DNA from: Paraburkholderia aromaticivorans
GTDB lineage: Bacteria; Pseudomonadota; Gammaproteobacteria; Burkholderiales; Burkholderiaceae
DNA: 64,000 nucleotides
Assembly (NCBI RefSeq): GCF_012689525.1
Contig: NZ_CP051515.1
Coordinates: 2,108,001-2,172,000 of the forward strand
Direction of reading: 5' to 3'
Shown: positions 54,087 to 64,000 of the stretch, piece after piece
How positions within the stretch are numbered: the stretch's first letter is position 1
Layout: each line of letters begins with the position of its first letter
Notes under the pieces: generated by a model
What the model saw: only the letters and a program-made list of their open reading frames with translations
Told to the model about the DNA's origin: nothing
The model's database searches: none
Program-made: the position numbers and the translations under genes

Positions 54087-54913
54087 TTGTCCGCCGACTC
54101 GCACGACGCGGCCGGTGCCACGCCGCGCAACGAATACACCGTCGACGAACTTGCGCGCGTCACCGACACGACCGTGCGCAACGTGCGCGCGTATCAGGAC
54201 CGGGCCTGCTCGCGCCGCCGGAAAAACGCGGCCGCGTCGGCGTGTACGACGACACGCACGCTTCGCGTCTCAAGCTGATCAACCATCTGCTCGCGCGCGG
54301 CTACACGCTCGCGAACATCCAGGACCTGATCATGGCCGTCGACGAAGGCCACGATCTGCGTTCCATCCTCGGCCTGGAAACGGCGATCGGCGGCCGCTGG
54401 TCGCGCGAGCGGCCGAAAAAATACTCGCTGATCGAACTGCTGCACATGTTCGGCGACAAGGCCACGCCGAGCGCGCTCGGCAAGGCGGTCGACCTCGGTC
54501 TGCTGGAGCGCGACGGTCTCTCGTTCGTGTCGGGCAGCCCGACGGCGCTGGCCGCCGGCGCGACCATGGCGAAGGAAGGCATTCCGCTTGCCGACCTGCT
54601 CGACGCCGTAGGCATCGCGAGGCCGCATTTCAACGCGGTCGCCAAAGCGCTGGTCGATCTGGTGGTCCGCCAACTGGACCGCTACGACGCCGACGCGCTG
54701 CCGCCGCCCGCCGACGTGCCGGCTCTCGTCGACGCCATCTGGCGCGTGCGGCCGCTGGCCATGGTGCTGGTGGAGAGCGAAATGAACCGGGCGCTCGAAG
54801 AAGCTTCGGGCGATTATCTCGGCGAACGTGTCGCGGCCATCATGGCAAAGAAACTGGGACATCCAGCTGAAGGCGCTGCGGGCGCGGCGAAGAAAGACAA
54901 AACGAAGAAGTAG
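54087..54913 (+). pseudogene. MerR-family regulator, frameshifted
   Basis: The N-terminal MerR helix-turn-helix (EYTVDELARVTDTTVRNVRAYQDR) reads in one frame. After about 54206 (ACCGGGCCTGCTC) the rest (LLAPPEKRGRVGVYDDTHASRLKLINHLLARGYTLANIQDL, then an unusually long C-terminal effector to residue ~275) reads one base over. Inserting one G restores GLLAPPEKRGR. The start is uncertain (TTG at 54087 or further up); a TAAAAT element at 54044 is the likely -10. It is either decay or a sequencing error. Confidence 0.8.
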
Positions 54914-55233
54914 TCTGCGCGCGTAGTCTCGTTCTCGCCTTCGCGTCCACCTTCGCCCGCGTCTTAGCCTTCGGCCTCACTCATGCTTCTGCGCACGCCC
55001 GCTTGCGCGGCTAGACGAAACACCGAGACCGCGCCATGTTCCGCCGCGCGTCATATTCAAATCTGCATTGCTTCGTTTGAACAGCGTGACGTCCATGCGA
55101 CGATTCCCGAACGTCGCCGCAACGCGTTTTCTGCCGCATCCGCGAGCCCGCGCCATGTTTTTCGCGGACCCGACCGAAGTCCGCAGACAACCCACGGCGG
55201 CCACACCAATCGAACGCAATGGAGATTCGCAGG
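54914..55233. other. Gene-free interval before the SsuA-like gene
   Basis: This 320-bp stretch has no gene that I can support. It should contain the promoter of the sulfonate-binding protein gene. I saw no clear dyad. Confidence 0.4.
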
Positions 55234-56228
55234 ATGGTCCGTCACGCCCGTTATTCGCTTCAACTCGCCGCCGCCTTGCTCGCGGCATTCACCAGCTTGA
55301 GCGCCACCGCGCAGACCGGCGGCAACGGCAGCGAGCCGGCCAAGGTACTGCGCATCGGCTATCAGAATCGGGCCTGCTTGCGATCCTCAAGGCCCAAGGC
55401 TCGCTCGACGAAAAACTCAAACCGCTCGGCTACAACATCAAGTGGTTCGAATTCCCGGCGGGACCGCAACTGCTCGAAGCGTTGAACGCGAACAGCATCG
55501 ACTTCGGCTACACGGGCGCCCCGCCGCCGGTATTCGCTCAAGCGAGCGGCGTGCGCTTCGTGTACGTCGGCGCCGAGCCTTCGGGAAGTCATGCCGAAGC
55601 GATCCTCGTCAAAAGCGATTCGCCACTGCATAGCGTGGCCGATCTGAAGGGCAAACGCGTCGCGCTGCAAAAAGGCTCTAGCTCGAACTATCTGATACTC
55701 GAAGCGCTCAAGAAAGCGGGCCTGCGTTACGAGGATATTCGTCCGGTGTATCTGCCGCCCGCCGACGCGCGCGCCGCTTTCGAAAGCGGCAGCGTCGATG
55801 CATGGGTGATCTGGGATCCGTACTACGCGTCCGCGCAACAGGCGCTGAAGGCGCGCACGTTGGCCGACTACACCGAACTCAACGCCCCATACAACTTCTA
55901 TGAAGCAACGCGCGACTTCGCGCAGCAGCATCCCGACGTGATCGGCGCGATTCTCGGACAGTTGCGCACCGCCGGGCTGTGGGTCAACGCGCACCCGGTG
56001 GAAACCGCTGCGCTGATCGCGCCGAAGGTCGGGCTCGATCAGAAGCTGGTCGAAACGTGGGTGCGCCGATATCCGTACGGCACGACCGCCGTCACGGACG
56101 AGATCGTGCGTTCGCAGCAGATCGTCGCCGATGCGTTCTACGGCGCCAATCTCATCCCGGCGAAGATCACCGTCAAAGACAGCGTCTGGCAAAACCGCGA
56201 CGTCACCTCGGCTCTGGCCGCGAAGTAG
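55234..56228 (+). pseudogene. SsuA-type sulfonate ABC binding protein, frameshifted
   Basis: The signal peptide and mature start (AKVLRIGYQ) read from an ATG at 55234 (or 55219). After about 55366 (CAGAATCGGGCC) the remainder (SGLLAILKAQGSLDEKLKPLGYN, then EFPAGPQLLEALNANSIDFGYTGAPPPVFAQASG) reads one base over. Adding one base restores GYQ(K)SGLLAIL. The family binds alkanesulfonates or taurine. No SsuBC permease follows, so it was an orphan even before the frameshift. Decay or a sequencing indel are both possible. Confidence 0.85.
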
Positions 56229-56272
56229 TTAGCGGCGGGCCTCCGAGCCTGGAGGCGGGCGTCTAACCGCCC

Positions 56273-56827
56273 TCAACGCTGGCGAGGCAGGCGTGTGAAC
56301 AGCGTCGGATAGTCGATCACGAGACCGTCGTCGTCCACTTTCATGTCCGCCGTGAAGTTGCGGAAGATGCCCTCGTAGCGATACTCGCGATGCAGTTCGA
56401 TGCACGAATACGCCTGCTCGACGCGCGTGACCTGCAAATCAGGCGTCGAAATATACGCCACCGAAATGGGTTGACGCTCGCCTTCGGCCAGTTGCAGGCG
56501 ACGGATCGGCAGCGTATTGGTGAACGGCGTAGCGGCGATATCGATGTCGATGCAGCCTTCGATCGCGCTCAGCGCGAGGCCGTGTCCGTCGTGCCAATGG
56601 CCGGCGCCATCGCCATGCAACTCCAGCCCACCGCCGCCGACGATCTTCAGCCACGCGTAGTGTGTGCGCCATTGCGCGTCGCAGCGCACCTTGTAATGCA
56701 GCCCGTACGGCTTGCCGTAGCGCTGGCCGACCACGACGCTTTCCACCGCGAAGCCGTCCTCGTGCGCGTCGAACGCCAGATGTTCGATGCCGTCGCCCTC
56801 TTCCGATGCCCACCGTAATTCACGCAT
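56273..56827 (-). CDS. Putative glycolipid-binding domain protein (DUF1089-type)
   Basis: The protein is 184 aa from MRELRWASEEGDGIEHL. The two halves (VVVGQRYGKPYGLHYKVRCD with HYAWLKIVGGGGLELHGDGAGHW, then GCIDIDIAATPFTNTLPIRRL) and the end (YRYEGIFRNFTADMKVDDDGLVIDYPTLF) match the PF06475 family, which has a barrel fold. The function is unclear; the name derives from structural resemblance. It is convergent with the SsuA-like gene. Confidence 0.82.
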   Translation of the reverse strand: MRELRWASEEGDGIEHLAFDAHEDGFAVESVVVGQRYGKPYGLHYKVRCDAQWRTHYAWLKIVGGGGLELHGDGAGHWHDGHGLALSAIEGCIDIDIAATPFTNTLPIRRLQLAEGERQPISVAYISTPDLQVTRVEQAYSCIELHREYRYEGIFRNFTADMKVDDDGLVIDYPTLFTRLPRQR

Positions 56828-57082
56828 CTGCCTGTCTCCTCGTGAAGCGGCGCAGCCGGGTCCTGCCAGGTTCCGCCGGGTTTCATATCGTAGCGCGAAA
56901 GCTTTCGTTTCGGCGACGCACGGTATGGCGGATAGGTGTCGCAAATAGCCACTATCAATGCACGCGATGCCCAGCGCGGCGTAGCTGGCCTATGCTCGCG
57001 GTTCGCAGTCATCCGACCCGGCGCGCGCCCGACGCTCGCGCAGCGGAATTGCGCATCATTGAAATCACGCCGCCTTCCCATC

Positions 57083-58027
57083 ATGCACGCCGCCGCGACC
57101 GAAGCTCGATCCGCCGCCCTGCGCACGCTGCTGCGCAGCCTCGGCCAGATCGTGCTGCAACCGAACGCCTTCACAGGGGCGTGCCTGCTCGCCGCCTGGC
57201 TGCTCTACGACCCGCGCCTCGCCTGCGCGGCGCTGATGGGCGCGGTCGCGGCCAACGTGAGCGCAGTATTGGCCGGCTATCGCGAAGACGATACACGTGC
57301 CGGCTTGCACGGTTTCAACGGCGCGCTGGCTGGGCTGGCCGCCTTCAACTTCATCGCCGACAATGCGACAGCGGGCGCGGTGGCGATTCTCGCCGCCACG
57401 TGCACGGCGTGGTTCTTAGAGCCGTGGTCGCGCTGGCTGCGTGCGCGCGGACTTGGCTTTTTTTCGAGCCCGTGCCTGATCGTCACGTGGCTTTGGCTGC
57501 CGATGGTTACGGTCAACGCGCCGTCAGCAAGCATAGCTCCGGCGCATGTACTGAGCGCGACGCAATTGGGCAGCGGCCTGCTCGCCGGCTTCGCGCAAAC
57601 GGGTTTTGCGTCGGACGCGTTGCCCGGTTTGCTGGTGTTGATCGGGATTGCCGCGGCGTCGCGCAGGCATGCGCTGCGGGCGCTGATCGGGGCAGCGGTC
57701 GCAAGCGCTGCGCATCTGCTGCTCGGCGCAACGATAGCGTCGTTCGACGCGGGCCTGTTAGGATTCAACGGCGCGCTGACCGCGCTCGCGCTAGCCGACT
57801 GCGGCCTCGTCACGATGCTCGGCGGGGTGGCCTTGTCGAGCGTGCTGCAAGCGGCGGCGGCATACTTCGGCTGGCCGGTCATGACTGCGCCCTTCGTCCT
57901 CGCGACGTGGAGCGTGCAGTGGCTCAAGCAGCGCCTGGCGCATGGCGTGGCCGCCGTCGAACCGGCGCAACCTATGGACACTGCACGCCGCGCGACGACG
58001 CCGGTTCCGGCCAGACGCGCGAGCTAA
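57083..58027 (+). CDS. Urea transporter (UT family)
   Basis: The protein is 314 aa of nearly all membrane helices. It has two homologous halves, each with the pattern G(L)xGFNGAL (near residues 72 and 229), the LGLLG-like channel signature of UT proteins. Conserved LEPWSRWL and PFVLATWSVQW end each half. It would allow passive urea entry. No urease genes are in the window. It is probably a single gene before the class II aldolase (93 bp). Confidence 0.85.
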   Translation: MHAAATEARSAALRTLLRSLGQIVLQPNAFTGACLLAAWLLYDPRLACAALMGAVAANVSAVLAGYREDDTRAGLHGFNGALAGLAAFNFIADNATAGAVAILAATCTAWFLEPWSRWLRARGLGFFSSPCLIVTWLWLPMVTVNAPSASIAPAHVLSATQLGSGLLAGFAQTGFASDALPGLLVLIGIAAASRRHALRALIGAAVASAAHLLLGATIASFDAGLLGFNGALTALALADCGLVTMLGGVALSSVLQAAAAYFGWPVMTAPFVLATWSVQWLKQRLAHGVAAVEPAQPMDTARRATTPVPARRAS

Positions 58028-58119
58028 TCAGGCCACCAGGTTCGCCACGCGCCCGCGCCACACGCGCACACACGCACGCGTTTCGGCGATCAAGCAATTT
58101 CAGGATTCAGGAGACAGAC

Positions 58120-58896
58120 ATGCCGTTCACTCACACCCCTGCGGGCCGCGTCGCCGAGACGGGGCCATTGTCCGACGCGGAGCGGCAGACCCGTGTCGAC
58201 CTGGCCGCGACCTACCGGCTCGCGGCGCTCAACGGCTGGGACGATCTGATCTACACACATATCTCGGCGAGCGTTCCGGGCGAGCCCGGCCACTTCCTGA
58301 TCAACCCATTCGGCCTCGCCTTCGATGAAGTGTGCGCCTCGAATCTCGTGAAGATCGATATCGCGGGCAACGTCGTCGGGGCGAGCGACTATGCGGTGAA
58401 TGCGACCGGCTTCGCGCTGCACGCGGCAGTCCACGCGGCGCGCACCGATGCCTTCTGCGTGATGCATCTGCACAATACGGCGGGCGTGGCGGTCTCCGCG
58501 CAACCAGCCGGCTTGTTGCCCGCCTCGCAACACGCGCTGCGCTTTTACGGCCAACTCGCGTACCACGATTACGAAGGCCTCGCGTTTTCGCCGGCGGAAG
58601 GCGAGCGCCTCGTCGCGCATCTCGCCGACAAGCCCGCCATGCTGTTGCGCAATCACGGCACGCTGACCACCGGCCGCACGGTCGCCGAAGCCTATGTGCT
58701 GATGGCAACGCTGCTCAAGGCATGCGAGATCCAGTTACAGGCGCAAGCATGCGGCGCGGAACTCGTGGTGCCGAGCGATGCGGTCGCCGCACGCACGGCG
58801 GAACAACTGTACGATGGCGGCGCCATTGAAGGCGCGCTCGAATGGCCGGCCTTGCTGCGCAAACTCGACCGCCTCGATCCCAGCTATCGCGATTGA
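58120..58896 (+). CDS. Class II aldolase/adducin family protein
   Basis: The protein is 258 aa with CAGGAGACAG before the ATG. The metal-binding histidines are in HLHNT (about residue 115) and LLRNHGTL (about 180), with the phosphate-binding-type loop THISA and the NATGFALHAAVH segment. Members are metal-dependent aldolases, dehydratases or decarboxylases. The next gene is a tautomerase on the same strand, suggesting a small catabolic operon. Confidence 0.86.
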   Translation: MPFTHTPAGRVAETGPLSDAERQTRVDLAATYRLAALNGWDDLIYTHISASVPGEPGHFLINPFGLAFDEVCASNLVKIDIAGNVVGASDYAVNATGFALHAAVHAARTDAFCVMHLHNTAGVAVSAQPAGLLPASQHALRFYGQLAYHDYEGLAFSPAEGERLVAHLADKPAMLLRNHGTLTTGRTVAEAYVLMATLLKACEIQLQAQACGAELVVPSDAVAARTAEQLYDGGAIEGALEWPALLRKLDRLDPSYRD

Positions 58897-58948
58897 ATTC
58901 GCGCCGCGCTCATTGCAACCCCAATCTCATCCTTAACGGAGTCACACC

Positions 58949-59134
58949 ATGCCCACGTTTCATATCGAACTCTTCGAAGGCCGCTCGGTGGAACAGAAAC
59001 GCCAGTTCGTGGAAGCCATCACCAAGGCGACCTGCGAATCGCTCGGCGTTGAAGCGAACTCAGTGGATATTATTCTGACCGACGTGAAACGCGAAAACTG
59101 GGCAACGGCTGGGCGTTTGTGGTCCGACGCCTGA
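58949..59134 (+). CDS. 4-oxalocrotonate tautomerase
   Basis: The protein is 61 aa, the standard size. Pro2 becomes the N-terminal catalytic proline after Met removal, followed by FHIELFEGRSVEQKRQFVEAITKATCESLG. The family catalyses keto-enol tautomerisation of 2-hydroxymuconate or related substrates. It follows the class II aldolase gene by 52 bp. Confidence 0.88.
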   Translation: MPTFHIELFEGRSVEQKRQFVEAITKATCESLGVEANSVDIILTDVKRENWATAGRLWSDA

Positions 59135-59405
59135 GCGTGACGTGTGCGGCAGGATTTACGACGCTTGCCGCGCGCTGGCGCTTCAAACTCGCGTTACCAG
59201 GAGTTTTCGCCGTGAGCACTGAAGAACCCGCCGGTGGTGACGATCTGGCTGAACGCACTGGTCGGGCCGACACGCGCAATCCCCGAGGACCGGGCGCCGC
59301 CGAAGACGCTGCGCGCGTTGCGCGCGCAGCTAGTGATGCTCAGCGAAGCGTAATTAAACGCGTCGCCGTGGCGGCATAGCAACACACCGCCACGAAGTTA
59401 CGTCA

Positions 59406-60605
59406 TCAGAACTTGTGGATGATGCCCACGCCGGCAGCAAACTGGCTGCGTGACGAGGACGGCGCGGGGTTCTGGCCGTCGCCGACACTGGCCGTCGCGT
59501 TGATGATGCTCACGCCGTTCGTACCCAGGGTCTGACCACCTGCGCGCTGGTATGCCTCGAGCGCATACAGCCCGGTGCGTTTGGAAAGGCTGTAGTACTG
59601 CGAGAGGTTGAACTGCTGGTAGCTAGCCGAGCTCGTGATGCCGTTCGCCTTGGTTGCACGCGTATAGCTGTAACCCGCAGCCAGGTCCAGCGCCGTCAAA
59701 GGCTTGAAGTGCAGCACGGCGCCGCCCGTGTTGAAGATCGCGGTGGTGTGGAACGGCGAGTTGATACCCGGAATGTATTGCACGTTCGAGTACGAGAACG
59801 ACACGTCCCACGCCGGGCTGAACGCATAGCCGCCCGTGACCGCCACGCGCTGCTGAGCCTGCGCGCGCTGATAGCCGTTGTTGATGGCCGACACGCCAGC
59901 CTGAGCGCCGTTGTTCGACGTCGTGGAGTCAGCACCCCATGCGCCGCCGCCAGACGTCGAGTTGTTAATGCGCTGGAAGCCCGCCGCGATGCCGAACGGA
60001 CCGTTCAGGTACTGCAAAGCCGCGCTCCACGTCGAACCGGCGTTGAAGCTGCCCGGCACGCCGCCCAGCGCATACGAGCCGCTAGCCGTCAGGCCGTACA
60101 GGTTCGGCGACGTGTACACCAGCGAGTTGTTGACGCGGTACAGGGTATCGAGAGAGTCGATATCGCCCGGGTGCGCGCCGTACGCGCCCGTCAGCCACGT
60201 GGTCGGGCTGTACGGCGAGAGCAGCGTGTAGTACGACGTATATTGACGGCCTGCCGTGAACGAACCATAGTTCGCATTCGTCACGCCGACATAAGCCTGG
60301 CGGTTGAACGCGAGACCGGAAACAGACTGCGCGCCGGTTGCGCTGTTAAAGCCCTCTTCCAACTGGAAGATCGCCTTGGTACCGCCGCCCAGATCCTCGG
60401 CGCCCTTCAGGCCGAAGCGGCTGCCGGCCCAGATGCCGTTGACCATCTTCACGGCCGAACGGCCGCCGCTGGTCGAACCGAGCGACGTCTGGCTGCTCTG
60501 ATAGCCGATCCCCGTATCGACGATCCCGTACAGCGTCACGCTGCTCTGAGCGTGTGCGCCGAGGGCGACCAGACCAAGCGCCGAAGTTGCCAATACCTTT
60601 TTCAT
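59406..60605 (-). CDS. Gram-negative porin (OmpC/Omp32 type)
   Basis: The protein is 399 aa. The signal peptide is MKKVLATSALGLVALGAHA followed by QSSVTLYGIVDTGIGY, the typical beginning of burkholderial porins. It ends with phenylalanine (IIHKF), the BAM recognition end. The sequence alternates in the manner of a 16-strand barrel. AGAGGAG precedes the ATG. It lies 98 bp downstream of the TRAP operon on the same strand and may be co-expressed to let the substrate through the outer membrane. Confidence 0.9.
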   Translation of the reverse strand: MKKVLATSALGLVALGAHAQSSVTLYGIVDTGIGYQSSQTSLGSTSGGRSAVKMVNGIWAGSRFGLKGAEDLGGGTKAIFQLEEGFNSATGAQSVSGLAFNRQAYVGVTNANYGSFTAGRQYTSYYTLLSPYSPTTWLTGAYGAHPGDIDSLDTLYRVNNSLVYTSPNLYGLTASGSYALGGVPGSFNAGSTWSAALQYLNGPFGIAAGFQRINNSTSGGGAWGADSTTSNNGAQAGVSAINNGYQRAQAQQRVAVTGGYAFSPAWDVSFSYSNVQYIPGINSPFHTTAIFNTGGAVLHFKPLTALDLAAGYSYTRATKANGITSSASYQQFNLSQYYSLSKRTGLYALEAYQRAGGQTLGTNGVSIINATASVGDGQNPAPSSSRSQFAAGVGIIHKF

Positions 60606-60703
60606 TTCTGCTCCTCTTTAAAAGATTTTTCTTTGATCGCGGCCGTGTTCGAGCGCCGCTGAGTGTGGATATTGTTCGAACGCCAAAGCGTTAATGAAGG
60701 ACT

Positions 60704-62056
60704 TCAAAATACCGGATGACCATTGATCAGGCTAGGCAACCATGTCGAGAACATCGGTACGTAAGTGACGATGTTGATCGCGCTGAAGATAGCCAGGTAA
60801 TACGGCCACGCCACCTTGGTAGTTTCACCAATCGACACATTGCCAATCGCGCACCCGATAAACTGCACCGAGCCGATTGGCGGATGCACCAGACCCAATG
60901 CGCAATTCAGCAGGATCATGATCCCGAACTGGACGGGACCCACACCGGCGTGCATCGCCATCGGCAGGAACAGCGGCGTGGTGATCAGGATGTGCGCCGC
61001 CATGTCGACGAACGTGCCGAGGAAAATCTGGATCAGGTTGATGTACAGCAGCATCAGCCACGGGAAGCGGGTCGCGCCATCGAGCATGTGTTCGATCGCA
61101 TCCGGAATCTCCAGATAGGCCATCTGGTAACGCAGCATGTTCGACACGCCGATCAGCAGCAGCACCACGCCGGTAGTTTTTGCCGCCTTCGACAGCGCGT
61201 GGAACAGCTTCTTCATCGTCATCGAGCGATACACGACGATTGTCAGTACGAGCGAATAAAACACGGCAATAGCGGCAGCTTCCGTTGCTGTAGCAATACC
61301 CTTTGCCACGCAAACCAGAATGATCGCAATCACCATCAAGCCGGGCAATGCGCCGAGGAATGTACGGGCAACGGCGTACCAGCCCGGAAATTTCTGCAGT
61401 TCCGTCGAACCATCAGGACGACGCGGATAACCGTACTTGACCGCTTGCCAGTATGCGGCGATCAGCACGAAACCCATCACCCACAACACCGGCAGCAGAC
61501 CAGAAAACAACAGATCGCCGATCGAAACGCCGCTCATCGGGTGTCCATTCAACGTGCCGGTGATGCCCTGGGCCGCGAATGCATAGATGATCATGTTGGT
61601 CGACGTCGGCATCAGCGCGCCCGCCAGCGACGAGTGCGTCGTCACGTTGACCGCGTAGGCCGCGCTGTAACCTTCGCGCTTCATCAACGGAATCACCACG
61701 CCGCCCATGGCCGACGTATCCGCCGAGGGCGAACCGGAGACCCCGCCGAACAGCGTGCAGGCGACCACGTTGGCCATGCCAAGGCCGCCGCGGAAATGCC
61801 CGACCGTGGCTTGTGCGAAACGCAGGATGCGGTCCGCGATGCCACCGTGCAGCATCAGTTCACCGGACAGAATGAAGAACGGCACCGCGAGAAACGAAAA
61901 GCCGTTGATGCCCGAAATCATCGACTGCATGGCGGTGGCCGCCGGCAAGCCTTCGTACAGGTAAGTCAGGACACACGAGAGCCCGAGCCCGAAGGAAACA
62001 GGAACGCCGAGAAGGAGAAAAACGAGAAAACTAATGGCGAGGATGGCAAGTTCCAT
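60704..62056 (-). CDS. dctM: TRAP transporter large permease (DctM)
   Basis: The protein is 450 aa from MELAILAISFL; a longer frame upstream overlaps dctQ. About 12-14 helices are predicted, with the DctM features LGVPVSFGLG, AVPFFILSGELM and GGVSGSPSADTSAMGGV. It follows dctQ with a seven-base gap. It forms the main translocation subunit driven by Na+ or H+. Confidence 0.92.
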   Translation of the reverse strand: MELAILAISFLVFLLLGVPVSFGLGLSCVLTYLYEGLPAATAMQSMISGINGFSFLAVPFFILSGELMLHGGIADRILRFAQATVGHFRGGLGMANVVACTLFGGVSGSPSADTSAMGGVVIPLMKREGYSAAYAVNVTTHSSLAGALMPTSTNMIIYAFAAQGITGTLNGHPMSGVSIGDLLFSGLLPVLWVMGFVLIAAYWQAVKYGYPRRPDGSTELQKFPGWYAVARTFLGALPGLMVIAIILVCVAKGIATATEAAAIAVFYSLVLTIVVYRSMTMKKLFHALSKAAKTTGVVLLLIGVSNMLRYQMAYLEIPDAIEHMLDGATRFPWLMLLYINLIQIFLGTFVDMAAHILITTPLFLPMAMHAGVGPVQFGIMILLNCALGLVHPPIGSVQFIGCAIGNVSIGETTKVAWPYYLAIFSAINIVTYVPMFSTWLPSLINGHPVF

Positions 62057-62063
62057 GATTGCT

Positions 62064-62534
62064 CTATTTTTGTTTCTGTGCGAAAAGCGCCAGCAGGTTC
62101 TCAATCGAGAACGTTGCAATGCAGACGCTGGCAATGACCGGAATGCAATAACGCAAGGATTCAGGCAAGCCGATAATTGGAATCCGGTCGTCGGCGGTGG
62201 CGTCCACCATCTGAAGACAGCCGAAGAAAACCGCCGCCGCAAACACGATCAGGCAACTATGCTGAAACGCCGTGGCGACGAGTTGCCCTTTCGGCGGCAA
62301 TTTCTTCACGAGCGAATCGAGACCGATATGGCCGCCCTCGCGCACCTTGAGCGCGGCGCCGAACATGGCGATCACGATCACCAGGAGGAGCGCGATGGGC
62401 TCGACGAAATCCGGTGCATCGCTGAAGACGTAGCGCATCACGACGCTGTAGATCACCAGCAGGCTCAGCACAGCGAGACTCACCGACGCCAGGACAACCA
62501 GCGAGCGGAACAGAAAATCATTTGGGCGCTTCAT
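62064..62534 (-). CDS. dctQ: TRAP transporter small permease (DctQ)
   Basis: The protein is 156 aa from MKRPNDFL (an ATG three codons earlier at 62543 is possible). Four helices are predicted, with VIYSVVMRYVF in the first half and GGHIGLDSLV, a conserved DctQ loop. It is between dctP (156 bp) and dctM. Confidence 0.9.
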   Translation of the reverse strand: MKRPNDFLFRSLVVLASVSLAVLSLLVIYSVVMRYVFSDAPDFVEPIALLLVIVIAMFGAALKVREGGHIGLDSLVKKLPPKGQLVATAFQHSCLIVFAAAVFFGCLQMVDATADDRIPIIGLPESLRYCIPVIASVCIATFSIENLLALFAQKQK

Positions 62535-62690
62535 GAATCTCATTGACCCCATCCTTGCATACGGCCGACCTGTCTTTAATATTCAGCGATCCTGCTCGAC
62601 TCATCCGATTCAGGAAGCGCACAGCGGCAGAGCCCGTGAAGCTTCTCGCAGGCTCTTCCCGTCACCGCGGCACCTCCGTTCGGGCGAGCC

Positions 62691-64000
<1,310 letters not shown>

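Noticed and set aside
59135..59405. Open frames between the tautomerase and porin genes.
   Set aside because: Frames exist on both strands but no family match, ribosome site or conserved motif was seen.

Overview
The window reads as a chromosomal segment of a high-GC betaproteobacterium, most likely Paraburkholderia/Burkholderia. Supporting signs are the Gram-negative OmpC-type porin, the many GntR/LysR/AraC/TetR regulators, IrlRS/CusRS-type two-component genes, TRAP and DctA transporters, a BetR-type response regulator, and abundant palindromic intergenic repeats. This is a gene-content inference; no rRNA or tRNA is visible to confirm it.

Positions 1-11025: a catabolic block. A SoeABC-like molybdenum oxidoreductase (its anchor subunit runs off the left edge), an Ldh/ComC-type dehydrogenase, a DctA-type symporter and a split UxaA-type lyase pair resembling (R)-sulfolactate sulfo-lyase SuyAB all lie on the minus strand. 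They face a divergent GntR/UTRA regulator, and a D-2-hydroxyacid dehydrogenase lies beyond it. Read together these could import sulfolactate, epimerise it through sulfopyruvate, release sulfite and pyruvate, and oxidise the sulfite. Positions 11283-20654: a twin-PAS GGDEF protein, small ABM and VOC proteins, a CusRS-like two-component system divergent from an MsrP-like molybdoenzyme operon with a CusR-type box between them, and an AraC regulator beside a zinc alcohol dehydrogenase.

Positions 20655-23010: a nested repeat. An IS3-family insertion sequence lies between 84-bp perfect inverted arms, next to a second palindromic element with 134-bp arms. Positions 23081-31883: a LysR regulator, a lipoprotein nucleoside hydrolase, zwf, an ornithine-cyclodeaminase-like reductase, a K+ channel with a TrkA-N domain, small secreted proteins and a FAD oxidoreductase. 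Positions 32019-41824: hipBA with an elaborate operator, a BetR-receiver protein facing a hybrid kinase that is translationally coupled to a cysteine-less SUOX-fold protein, a PRTase-HAD fusion, a NERD-helicase, a frameshifted GST and a zur-like gene.

Positions 41960-53880: a receiver protein, an RraA-like protein, a TetR/MFS efflux pair, a zinc-ribbon membrane protein, an orphan TAXI binding protein, a four-unit hairpin array, an EamA transporter, an RpiR regulator, a VanX-type dipeptidase and an acetyltransferase. Positions 53904-64000: a DUF1176-like remnant, frameshifted MerR and SsuA-like genes, a putative glycolipid-binding protein, a urea transporter, a class II aldolase, a 4-oxalocrotonate tautomerase, a porin and a TRAP (DctPQM) operon. 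Three otherwise intact genes each carry a single +/-1 frameshift, which suggests residual sequencing indels or very recent decay.
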